Assembly: GCF_000340375.1 (NCBI RefSeq)
Contig: NZ_KB446647.1
Coordinates: 143,775-207,774 of the forward strand
Length of the DNA: 64,000 bases
Reading direction: 5' to 3'
Origin: Eggerthia catenaformis OT 569 = DSM 20559
Lineage (GTDB): Bacteria; Bacillota_I; Bacilli_A; Erysipelotrichales; Coprobacillaceae
Shown one piece after another: positions 54,347 through 61,995 of this stretch. A program made the translations under genes and the position numbers. Position 1 is the first letter of the stretch, and every line of letters starts with the position of its first letter. Under the pieces are notes generated by a model. The model was given only the letters and a program-made list of their open reading frames with translations, had not been told where the DNA came from and did not search any database.

Positions 54347-54997
54347 TTATTTTATTTTCTGCTGATGAAGATTCTTGTCTTTAAGCTCCAGAATTATATC
54401 TGCCGCACTGGCAAGCTGAGGACTGTGAGTTACTACAATCACACATTTATTACGTTCTTTTGCGGAACTTTTTAAAATATTGATAATATCCATAGCTGTA
54501 TTTTCATCAAGATTACCTGTAGGCTCATCAGCTAGAATAATAGGAGCCTCTGAAACTAAAGCTCTGGCAATCGCAACACGCTGCTGCTGTCCGCCGGAAA
54601 GCTTTAATACATTTCTGTTAATCTGTTTTTCTTCAAGTCCTAGCTGTAAAAGAATATCTTTGGAAGCCGTTTTATTTACAAGCTTTAGGTTTTCTAAAGG
54701 TGTTAAATAATCAATTAGATTATAATTCTGAAACACTAAGGAAATATGTTTGCTTCGATGATGACTGTAGCCTGTTTTAGCAATATCCTGATTTTCAAAT
54801 AATATCTTTCCCTTAGTAGGAGTATCTAATCCTGCTAAAAGAGATAGGAATGTTGATTTTCCTGCACCTGATTTTCCAATTACAGCATAAAATGTGCCAT
54901 TCTCAAACTCTACATTTACATCCTGTAAAACTTTTTCTTTAGAGCTGTTATAACTGCTATAACTATAACTTACATTATCCATTTTTAAAATTGTCAT
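54347..54997 (-). CDS. ABC transporter ATP-binding protein (MacB/LolD-type)
   Basis: A 216-residue protein. Walker A is [20 protein letters not shown], the signature [17 protein letters not shown], Walker [17 protein letters not shown], and the H-loop [11 protein letters not shown]. These features and the size are those of ATPases that drive FtsX/MacB-type permeases. It is the second gene of a minus-strand operon, 14 bp after the permease at 55012-56328, and probably also serves the divergent permease at 56559, which has no ATPase of its own. Confidence 0.93.
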   Translation of the reverse strand: MTILKMDNVSYSYSSYNSSKEKVLQDVNVEFENGTFYAVIGKSGAGKSTFLSLLAGLDTPTKGKILFENQDIAKTGYSHHRSKHISLVFQNYNLIDYLTPLENLKLVNKTASKDILLQLGLEEKQINRNVLKLSGGQQQRVAIARALVSEAPIILADEPTGNLDENTAMDIINILKSSAKERNKCVIVVTHSPQLASAADIILELKDKNLHQQKIK

Positions 54998-55011
54998 TGT
55001 ATAAATTCTCC

Positions 55012-56328
55012 TTAACTTATATTTGTTAGTATTTTTTTAGGTTTTTTATGTAGTATAACAAGGGAAGTTCCAATAACGGAAAGTCCTATAATAAGTAATA
55101 AAATCCCATAAGTTGAAAAAATATTTATTATATCCAGTCTTGGAACAATATTCTTAAATACATTCTCTGTCCCACCTTCGGATACACCGTCAGCAATACT
55201 TTTAAAAAGTATATGAGAAGCAATTTTTCCTAATCCTATAGAAATAATATAACTACTTATTGAGATCATCATTACTTCTAAAATAAACTGAGCTATTATC
55301 TTAAGCTTTGAGATACCTATAGATAACAGTATACCAATTTCATATATTCTTTCTCTTAGCCAGAACATAAGCACTAAGGAAAGTATGACGATACTGCCAA
55401 TAATAATACTTAAAGTCATAATAGTAATGATACTGCCAAAGCTTTTGAGTGAAGAGGTAATACTATCAAAAGCTTTACTATTTTTTGATAGAGCCAGTTT
55501 ACTCCAATTAACAGGAGTTTTTTTAACATTTTCTATAACCTTATCAATATCTTTCGGATTTGACAAGAAAAATGATGAAGATGTCATTTGATAATTCTTT
55601 TCACTATATCCCATAACTTCCTGGCTGGATTTATAATCAGTAAATAAAGTATTTTCTGTTGCATCAGAGCTTAGTCCACGATTCATTTCGCTTTTTTTAC
55701 CGGAGAAAATACCAACAATTTCAAGCTCAATTTCTTTACCGGTTACTATATTTCCCTGACTATAGCCATTATTTGAAGAACTGTTATTTAAAGAAATACC
55801 TTTGATTTTTAACTTATCTCCTATTTTTAAGCCATTTGCTTTAGCAAGCTTTTCATGAATAATTGCTTTTCTAACATCATTGGATGTTATAGCTCTTCCT
55901 TTTTCTATTTTGAAAACACCGCTTGTAAAATCATTTTTTAAAGAAGTTTCAGTTGTACCTTTCAAGGAAACCAAATTTTTCAATCTGCTGTCAGGATTGT
56001 CAATCTGAACTTTCTGTTCAGTTTTAACAACTTTTTTGTTAACCAGACTCGCCAATGTATCATAGGAAAAGCTATACTTTTTAATACCGGATACTTTTTG
56101 AATATCTTTGATCTTATTTAATGAAACCGGACTTTGTCCATCTTTACTGGTGATTGAAAAGCCGGCATTTGATGTTTCATATATTTTCTTTGCCAGATCG
56201 TCAGTAGTGCTTTTTATAGAATAGCAACTAAGCAGGGCGGTAGAAATGAGAGTCAGAATGAAAAAAAGTATGACCGTCTTAACTTTCTTTCTAAAAATAC
56301 AAAGATATGCTCTATTAATAATCGACAT
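55012..56328 (-). CDS. FtsX-like (MacB-type) ABC permease
   Basis: A 438-residue protein. One N-terminal membrane helix after the basic start NRAYLCIFRKKVKTVILFF, a large extracellular domain (residues of about 45-290), then three C-terminal helices including RERIYEIGILLSIGISKLKI, the FtsX-family cytoplasmic coupling segment. Predicted to move or sense peptides or lipids at the cell envelope with the downstream ATPase. It is a paralogue of the permease transcribed in the opposite direction at 56559. Confidence 0.9.
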   Translation of the reverse strand: MSIINRAYLCIFRKKVKTVILFFILTLISTALLSCYSIKSTTDDLAKKIYETSNAGFSITSKDGQSPVSLNKIKDIQKVSGIKKYSFSYDTLASLVNKKVVKTEQKVQIDNPDSRLKNLVSLKGTTETSLKNDFTSGVFKIEKGRAITSNDVRKAIIHEKLAKANGLKIGDKLKIKGISLNNSSSNNGYSQGNIVTGKEIELEIVGIFSGKKSEMNRGLSSDATENTLFTDYKSSQEVMGYSEKNYQMTSSSFFLSNPKDIDKVIENVKKTPVNWSKLALSKNSKAFDSITSSLKSFGSIITIMTLSIIIGSIVILSLVLMFWLRERIYEIGILLSIGISKLKIIAQFILEVMMISISSYIISIGLGKIASHILFKSIADGVSEGGTENVFKNIVPRLDIINIFSTYGILLLIIGLSVIGTSLVILHKKPKKILTNIS

Positions 56329-56382
56329 ACATAATATGCTCCTTTCACATTTAATTTATCTAATGCGTAGTTTAATACAATG

Positions 56383-56525
56383 ATATGAAATGAATATGAA
56401 ATAAAAGAGAAATATTATGAAACATATAATATATTGATCAGGATAGATATATAGCTGTTATAAAAATGACAGTCACTGAAAAATAATTGAAAGATTTCAT
56501 ATATATTTCATATATGAAAGTTATA
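56383..56525. promoter_or_regulatory. Divergent control region with ATATGAAAT repeats
   Basis: Between the divergent permease genes, ATATGAAAT occurs at 56383 and 56394 (11 bp apart, same orientation). A dyad TTTCATATATATTTCATATATGAAA lies at about 56497-56520 (given in two overlapping parts: TTTCATATATATTTC and TTTCATATATGAAA). Tandem 11-bp repeats are what OmpR-type regulators bind; the one encoded at 58130 is the obvious candidate. Confidence 0.45.
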
Positions 56526-56558
56526 CTAAGCTAGAATTTTAAAAACGAGGTGAAAAAT

Positions 56559-57941
56559 ATGTCAATGTTAAAGAATGCAATCACATATGTATTGCGTAAG
56601 AAAGTTAAAACTTTAATTATATTCTGTGTTTTGCTTTGTATGTCCACGATGGCGTTAAGCGGTATTGCTGTTAAGAAAGCAACTGATAATGCTGCCAAAG
56701 AGACTTTTAAAACGATTAATAGCAGTTTTTCTATGCAGATTAATCGAAGAGTTAATCAGGGAACGCCAAGAGGATCCGGTAATATAAAAGGCAGTGATAT
56801 AGAAAAAATAAGAAAAGTAAAAGGAATTTCCGATTATGTAAAAAGAATGGGAGTAATCGGTGATATAGTCAATCATGATCTTGTTGAGTTAACCGGAGAG
56901 AATGCCGGAGCAATAAGTGAAGAAAGAAAAGAAAGATTTGGAAGAGCTTCATTAATAACGGGAATAAATGATTCTTCCAAGGATGATCGATTTGTATCAG
57001 AAACTTTTAAGTTAAAAAAAGGCAGACATTTAAAAGATTCCGATAAATATAAAGTTTTGATTCATGAAGATCTTGCAAAGAAAAACAAGCTGAAAATTGG
57101 TGATAAATTTAAGATTAAGTCTAATCGCTATGATGCTGATAATATCAATAAGGCTAATGAAACAGTAGAGGTAGAAATCGTAGGTTTTTTTGGCGGCAAG
57201 AATAAAAAAGATGTTACATATCCGCAGGAATTATACGAAAATTACATTTTATCAGATATTGAAACAGCAAGAAAATTATACAATTATACTAAGGATAATG
57301 AAATATATCAGGATGCGGCATTCTATATAAAAAACGGTGAAAGCTTAGAAAAAGTGATGAGTCGCGTGAAAGAGTTGCCTATAGACTGGAAACAATATGA
57401 CTTGTTAAAAAGCAGCAATAACTTCCCTGTATTACAGGAATCAATAAATGCTATTTACAGAGTAGCCAATATATTATTTATAGGATCTTTAATTTTCAGC
57501 GGACTGATATTGACTTTGATATTATTCTTATGGATCAATGGCAGAAGAAAAGAAATAGGAATAATGTTATCAATAGGTATGAAAAAAACTAAGATATTTG
57601 GACAATTCTTAACCGAAATATTATTCATAAGTCTATTTAGTTTTATTGGTTCATTCTATTTAGGAAGAGTAATTGCTAAATTTATCGGCAATACTATTCT
57701 AAGACAGGTTACAAGCTCTATTGGAAGAACTTTAGCGGCTAACAATGGAACAAATCTGGGTGGCGGAGCCGATGCAGAAGGTTTTAATAAAATGATTACT
57801 GAATTAAATGTTACAATCAATCCGGGTGATATGAAGTGGGTTGTTATTATGGGAATAATTATCATAACGATAGCTGTTGCAATCGCTTCATATAAGCTTC
57901 TAGCTAAGCGTCCTAAAGAATTACTTTCAGATATAGATTAA
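56559..57941 (+). CDS. FtsX-like (MacB-type) ABC permease
   Basis: About 460 residues from ATG 56559 (GAGGTG upstream). It has the same layout as the divergent paralogue: a basic start then a membrane helix (TYVLRKKVKTLIIFCVLL), an extracellular domain to about residue 300, and three C-terminal helices with INGRRKEIGIMLSIGMKKTKIFGQF. A glycine/alanine-rich loop (NNGTNLGGGADAEG) precedes the final helix. There is no ATPase gene beside it; it likely shares the one at 54347-54997. It is followed by a terminator and the two-component genes. Confidence 0.9.
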   Translation: MSMLKNAITYVLRKKVKTLIIFCVLLCMSTMALSGIAVKKATDNAAKETFKTINSSFSMQINRRVNQGTPRGSGNIKGSDIEKIRKVKGISDYVKRMGVIGDIVNHDLVELTGENAGAISEERKERFGRASLITGINDSSKDDRFVSETFKLKKGRHLKDSDKYKVLIHEDLAKKNKLKIGDKFKIKSNRYDADNINKANETVEVEIVGFFGGKNKKDVTYPQELYENYILSDIETARKLYNYTKDNEIYQDAAFYIKNGESLEKVMSRVKELPIDWKQYDLLKSSNNFPVLQESINAIYRVANILFIGSLIFSGLILTLILFLWINGRRKEIGIMLSIGMKKTKIFGQFLTEILFISLFSFIGSFYLGRVIAKFIGNTILRQVTSSIGRTLAANNGTNLGGGADAEGFNKMITELNVTINPGDMKWVVIMGIIIITIAVAIASYKLLAKRPKELLSDID

Positions 57942-57981
57942 TCAAAGTGTTCTTTGTAATGCTTTAATATAGGATTCAATT

Positions 57982-58020
57982 GACAGAAAGTATTAAAAAT
58001 ATTTTCTGTCTTTTTATTTT
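57982..58020 (+). terminator. Terminator after the plus-strand permease
   Basis: GACAGAAA-GTATT pairs with AATAT-TTTCTGTC (57982-58010), followed by TTTTTATTTT. Confidence 0.85.
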
Positions 58021-58129
58021 AACGAATATAATCAAAATATTAGTCAAATAATGAAAATTAGTAAATAGTTAAACATAAACGGCTGTAAATATGATAAAAT
58101 TACTATAACAAATAAGAAATGAGGAAAAA

Positions 58130-58786
58130 ATGAATATATTTATTGTTGAAGATGACAAGACTATAAGAGAAGGTATGGCAGAGTTTTTTAGTGAAACAGG
58201 CTATCATGTCTTTCAGGCTAAGGATGGAGAAGAAGCACTTAAAGTATTTGCTGAAAACGAAATTCATCTTATGATTTTAGATATTATGATGCCTAAAAAA
58301 GATGGATTAGAAGTTTTACAGGAATTAAGAAAAACCAGCAATATTCCTGTGCTAATATTGAGTGCTGTTGATGACGAAAAATCACAGATAAAAAGTTTTG
58401 ATTTAATGGTCGATGGTTATGTAAATAAACCCTTTTCTCTCCCTGTTTTAGCTAAAAGAGTTGAGACTTTATTAAAGCGACATTATGGAAATTATAATTT
58501 ATGGAAGTATAAGGATGCTATAGTCAATTTTTCAAGCTATCAGGCAACATATCAGGGAGTAGATGCCGATGTTAAACCTAAAGAAATAGATATTTTGAAA
58601 TTTTTGCTGGAAAATGAGAATAAAGTTATGAGCCGAGAAATGATATTAGATAGTATTTGGCATGATAGTGATGAAGCGCCTTATGACAGAGTGGTCGATG
58701 TATATATTAAAAATCTTAGAAAAAAATTAAAATTAGATTGCATTGTGACAGTTAAAAATGTGGGGTATAAATTAAAATTAAAATGA
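58130..58786 (+). CDS. OmpR-family response regulator
   Basis: A 218-residue protein. The receiver domain has the acidic pair VEDDK, the phosphorylated Asp in LMILDIMMPKKDG, the switch Ser in LILSAVDD and Lys in VNKPFSLPVL. The winged-helix effector domain (residues of about 125-218) has VKPKEIDILKFLLENENKVMSREMI and DRVVDVYIKNLRKKL. It overlaps the kinase gene by 4 bp. Position beside envelope permeases matches the BceRS-like pattern of antimicrobial-peptide response, which is an inference. Confidence 0.95.
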   Translation: MNIFIVEDDKTIREGMAEFFSETGYHVFQAKDGEEALKVFAENEIHLMILDIMMPKKDGLEVLQELRKTSNIPVLILSAVDDEKSQIKSFDLMVDGYVNKPFSLPVLAKRVETLLKRHYGNYNLWKYKDAIVNFSSYQATYQGVDADVKPKEIDILKFLLENENKVMSREMILDSIWHDSDEAPYDRVVDVYIKNLRKKLKLDCIVTVKNVGYKLKLK

Positions 58787-60102
58787 AAAAATTAAAAATA
58801 TTCCCAAAAACATTTTTATATACTTTTACTATATTAGGATGTATAATTTTAATAGTACATATATCAATATATTTTTTGTTTCCGATATTTTATTTGGATG
58901 ATCAAAAACATGAATTAAATACTAAAGCTAATATGCTGGTTGAAAGCATAAGCAGAGTAGACTCATCTTCTGTTGAATCAGTATTAAGTATTTATGCAAA
59001 GAATAATAAAATTACTGCACTTTTGAAAGGAAACGGTTCATCAGGAGATATAAAACTGGGAGAACAGTTGGAGATAGATAAAAGCAGTACAAACAATTCC
59101 ATAATAATTGAAGATCGAAAAGCAGTAACTAAAGATGGCAAGATCATCACTTTTCAAATTATTTCCAGTACTGAGATGGTAAAAGAAGCAACCAGAATAA
59201 CATTGCAGTTCTTACCTTATACATTAATGACAACTATTCTATTTTCTGTAATATTTTCATATTTTTATTCAAAGAGATTAGTAAGGCCATTGATTGAAAT
59301 TGCTGAAACTACAAAGAAAATGGAAAATCTGGACAGAAAAGCCAGATTTAAAGTTCATACTACAGATGAAATAGGCGAAGTTGGCATGCAAATTAATCGG
59401 GTATATGAACAGCTGTTAAATGTTATAGATAATTTGGAAGAAAAAAATCAGACTATGATAAAGATGGAGAAAATGAAAGTTGACTTTTTACGTAGTGCTT
59501 CTCACGAATTAAAGACACCTTTAGCAGGTCTTAGAATAATTTTGGAAAATATGAAATATGGTATTGGAAAATATAAAGATAAGGATAAATACTTATTAGA
59601 GAGCATAGATATTGTAGATTATATGACAGAAACCGTTACTGAAATGTTAACTTTATCTAAAATTCAGGAATGGACAAGTTCTGATGAAGAGATTTGTATA
59701 GATTCAGAGATCAGAAAAATAGTGAGTGATTATGCGATCTTGGCTACAGATAAAGAAATAGAAATAACAATAGACATTGAAAATAGAAAAATAAGTATGG
59801 GAAAGGCCGCATTTGAAAAAGTCATATCAAATATTATTGGAAATGCTGTAAAATATACTGATAATAAAGGTAAGATAAATATTTACACATTTTCTCATCA
59901 ACTGATAATAGAAAATACTTGTATTCCTTTACCGAAAGAGGAAATATCTAAGGTCTTTGATATTTTTTATCATCGTCATAATGAAAAACAAAGCAATGGA
60001 TTAGGACTTTATATAGTAAAAACAATACTTGATAATTACGGCTTTCACTATAGCTTTGAACCTAATGGTTCAAAAGGAATGAGATTTATTATAGAATTCT
60101 AA
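58783..60102 (+). CDS. Sensor histidine kinase
   Basis: A 439-residue protein. Two membrane helices (about residues 10-35 and 145-170) enclose an extracellular sensor of about 110 residues. A HAMP domain follows (KRLVRPLIEIAETTKKMENLD), then the phosphoacceptor RSASHELKTPLAGLRI, the N box NIIGNAVKYT, and the G boxes KQSNGLGLYIVK. It acts on the response regulator encoded 4 bp upstream in overlap. The signal is unknown; the extracellular domain is larger than in intramembrane-sensing BceS kinases. Confidence 0.95.
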   Translation: MKKLKIFPKTFLYTFTILGCIILIVHISIYFLFPIFYLDDQKHELNTKANMLVESISRVDSSSVESVLSIYAKNNKITALLKGNGSSGDIKLGEQLEIDKSSTNNSIIIEDRKAVTKDGKIITFQIISSTEMVKEATRITLQFLPYTLMTTILFSVIFSYFYSKRLVRPLIEIAETTKKMENLDRKARFKVHTTDEIGEVGMQINRVYEQLLNVIDNLEEKNQTMIKMEKMKVDFLRSASHELKTPLAGLRIILENMKYGIGKYKDKDKYLLESIDIVDYMTETVTEMLTLSKIQEWTSSDEEICIDSEIRKIVSDYAILATDKEIEITIDIENRKISMGKAAFEKVISNIIGNAVKYTDNKGKINIYTFSHQLIIENTCIPLPKEEISKVFDIFYHRHNEKQSNGLGLYIVKTILDNYGFHYSFEPNGSKGMRFIIEF

Positions 60103-60378
60103 AATAAACGGCTTATTAAAAAAGCTTGTTATCTTTATGATTCAAATCATCCATATAGCTGTGAACAGATCTCTAAATTGTATTTCTAATCAAATTATAA
60201 TAAATATGAGTTATAAACTTAAAAATTTGTTATTTATATTATATTTTTACTATATACTATTTTACGTAAAAGCTTTATTATTTCTTTTAACTTTAGGATT
60301 AAATTATTATTTGCATTAATTAATAATAAATACAGAATGTAAAAAATAAGTTCTAAATATAATTGCGGAGGAATTTTT

Positions 60379-61539
60379 ATGAATAATGAATGCACAGTAT
60401 GTTTGATGGGTGACTTTGTCATCAGCTATAAAGGAAAAACATTATCTGTAAGTGATCTTCATTCACGAAAATTGAAATTATTGTTAGCTTATCTTTTATA
60501 CAATTGTCATCGAAAAGTAACAATGCAGGAATTAATGGATACTATATGGGACGAAGAGAGTGATATTAAAAATCCCGAAGGAGCTTTGAAAAACCTTATT
60601 TATCGGTTAAGAAAAAGCATGAAGACTGTTTGGGAGGATACAAATTTCTGGATAACTTATGAAACATATTATTTATGGAATCCGGATATTAAATTAGATG
60701 TTGATGTAAAGAAAATAGATCAATTAATATCTAAAGAAACTAATTCAGGAAACTGGCGTAAAGTGTTAGATGAGTGGATAAGTTTGTATAAAGGAAATTT
60801 TCTTGCAGACTGTAATGGTATTTACTGGATAGAATATACAAGATTATATTATAAAAGCCAGTATTTTACAGCTATAAAATATATGTTTGAAAAGATGAAC
60901 GAAGAGAAAGATTATAGTTTAATGGAAAAAATTGCAAAACATGGAGTAGAAGTGGACAGCTTAGAAGAACAGTCACATTACTGGTTTATGTATGCGTGTT
61001 TATCTACTCACAAATATGCACAGCTGTCATCTGCTTATGAAAAAGTGATTAAAAACATTTATGAAGGCAATGAAAATTATGCATCCTATAGAATGAAAAA
61101 AATAGGGCAGATGATACATCATGAAAAAATGAAAGATAATATAGATATAGACAGTGTTATTTCAGAATTAAATAAAATGAATAAAAACACTCTTTGCAGT
61201 CTTGAAACATTTGAAAAAATATATCAGATAGAACGGCAAAATATAAAAAATGAATCAGACTGTTTCTCTGTTATTTTATTAAACTGGAAATATAATGATT
61301 CTTCAGATAAACAGGAGAATATTTCTTATGAAATAGAAGATAATATACAAAAAACTATAAATTGTAATGATATTTTTTCTAAATATAATGATAATCAGTT
61401 TCTATTACTATTAAGAAAATGCAATAAAACAAAAGCCGGCAGTATGATGATGCATCTTTTTAAAGAACTTCAATATAATAAAAAAATACAGACAACTTAT
61501 GAAGTTAAAGAAATAAACATATCTACTTTAGATTATTAA
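60379..61539 (+). CDS. SARP-like transcriptional activator with BTAD domain
   Basis: A 386-residue protein with a GGAGGA ribosome site. The N-terminal winged helix reads LMGDFVISYKGKTLSV, then KLKLLLAYLLYNCHRKVTMQELMDTIW and ALKNLIYRLRKSM, the OmpR-like DNA-binding fold of SARP proteins. Residues of about 110-255 are a helical BTAD domain (KIDQLISKETNSGNW, YKGNFLADCNGIYWIEYTRLYY). The C-terminal 110 residues resemble a degenerate GGDEF-type fold (CFSVILLNW ... FSKYNDNQFLLLL) without an active site. It stands alone between the kinase gene and the adhesin operon, which is preceded by an 11-bp direct repeat typical of SARP targets. Confidence 0.82.
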   Translation: MNNECTVCLMGDFVISYKGKTLSVSDLHSRKLKLLLAYLLYNCHRKVTMQELMDTIWDEESDIKNPEGALKNLIYRLRKSMKTVWEDTNFWITYETYYLWNPDIKLDVDVKKIDQLISKETNSGNWRKVLDEWISLYKGNFLADCNGIYWIEYTRLYYKSQYFTAIKYMFEKMNEEKDYSLMEKIAKHGVEVDSLEEQSHYWFMYACLSTHKYAQLSSAYEKVIKNIYEGNENYASYRMKKIGQMIHHEKMKDNIDIDSVISELNKMNKNTLCSLETFEKIYQIERQNIKNESDCFSVILLNWKYNDSSDKQENISYEIEDNIQKTINCNDIFSKYNDNQFLLLLRKCNKTKAGSMMMHLFKELQYNKKIQTTYEVKEINISTLDY

Positions 61540-61547
61540 ATAGTACT

Positions 61548-61584
61548 TAATGAAGTGAACCCTATCGATTCACTTCATTATTTA
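61548..61584 (+). terminator. Terminator after the SARP-like gene
   Basis: TAATGAAGTGAA (61548-61559) pairs perfectly with TTCACTTCATTA (61569-61580), followed by TTTAT. Confidence 0.8.
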
Positions 61585-61617
61585 TATGCATATAAATATT
61601 TAAAAAATATGGTAAAT

Positions 61618-61652
61618 TATGTGACTTTTATGTGACTGTAGTTTGTTATGAT
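61618..61652 (+). promoter_or_regulatory. SARP-type operator and promoter of the adhesin operon
   Basis: TATGTGACT occurs at 61618-61626 and 61629-61637, exactly 11 bp apart. The -10 element TATGAT (61647-61652) lies 9 bp after the second copy, and no good -35 hexamer is present. Heptamer repeats at 11-bp spacing close to the -10 box are the classic SARP binding arrangement. The rest of 61653-61797 contains a strong ribosome site (AAGGAGG near 61705) with no matching ORF. Confidence 0.6.
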
Positions 61653-61797
61653 TAGTAAAATTAATTGAATAGAGATATTAATTAATTTAAATAATGATTT
61701 TGAGAAGGAGGAAATTAGTAGGGAATATTATTTTTTATGATGATAATCAATTATTAACTAAAATTTTAATATAATATAGAGAGGAAATAGTAATTAT

Positions 61798-61995
61798 ATG
61801 AAAAGAAAGTTTTTTGGAACTCTGTTATCATTATTAATGATTATAGGAATGAGCACATATGATTTTATTGAAAGAATTTCACAAGTTGTAAAGACATCAA
61901 TTACAGAATTTAACAAGAACGATGAATTTTGTATTGTAATGAACTGGAAAATAAGAGACAGTTATGCAATCTTGTATAAGGGGGATTATTTATGA
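61798..61995 (+). CDS. Small protein upstream of the adhesin
   Basis: 65 residues; I do not recognise it. It begins with MKRKFFGTLLSLLMIIGMSTY, a signal-peptide-like or membrane-anchor segment, followed by a short charged region (VKTSITEFNKNDEFC). Its TGA overlaps the adhesin ATG (ATGA), so it may be a leader that couples translation. It could also be the worn start of an older surface-protein gene. The ribosome site (AGAGGAAAT) is rather far from the ATG. Confidence 0.45.
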   Translation: MKRKFFGTLLSLLMIIGMSTYDFIERISQVVKTSITEFNKNDEFCIVMNWKIRDSYAILYKGDYL

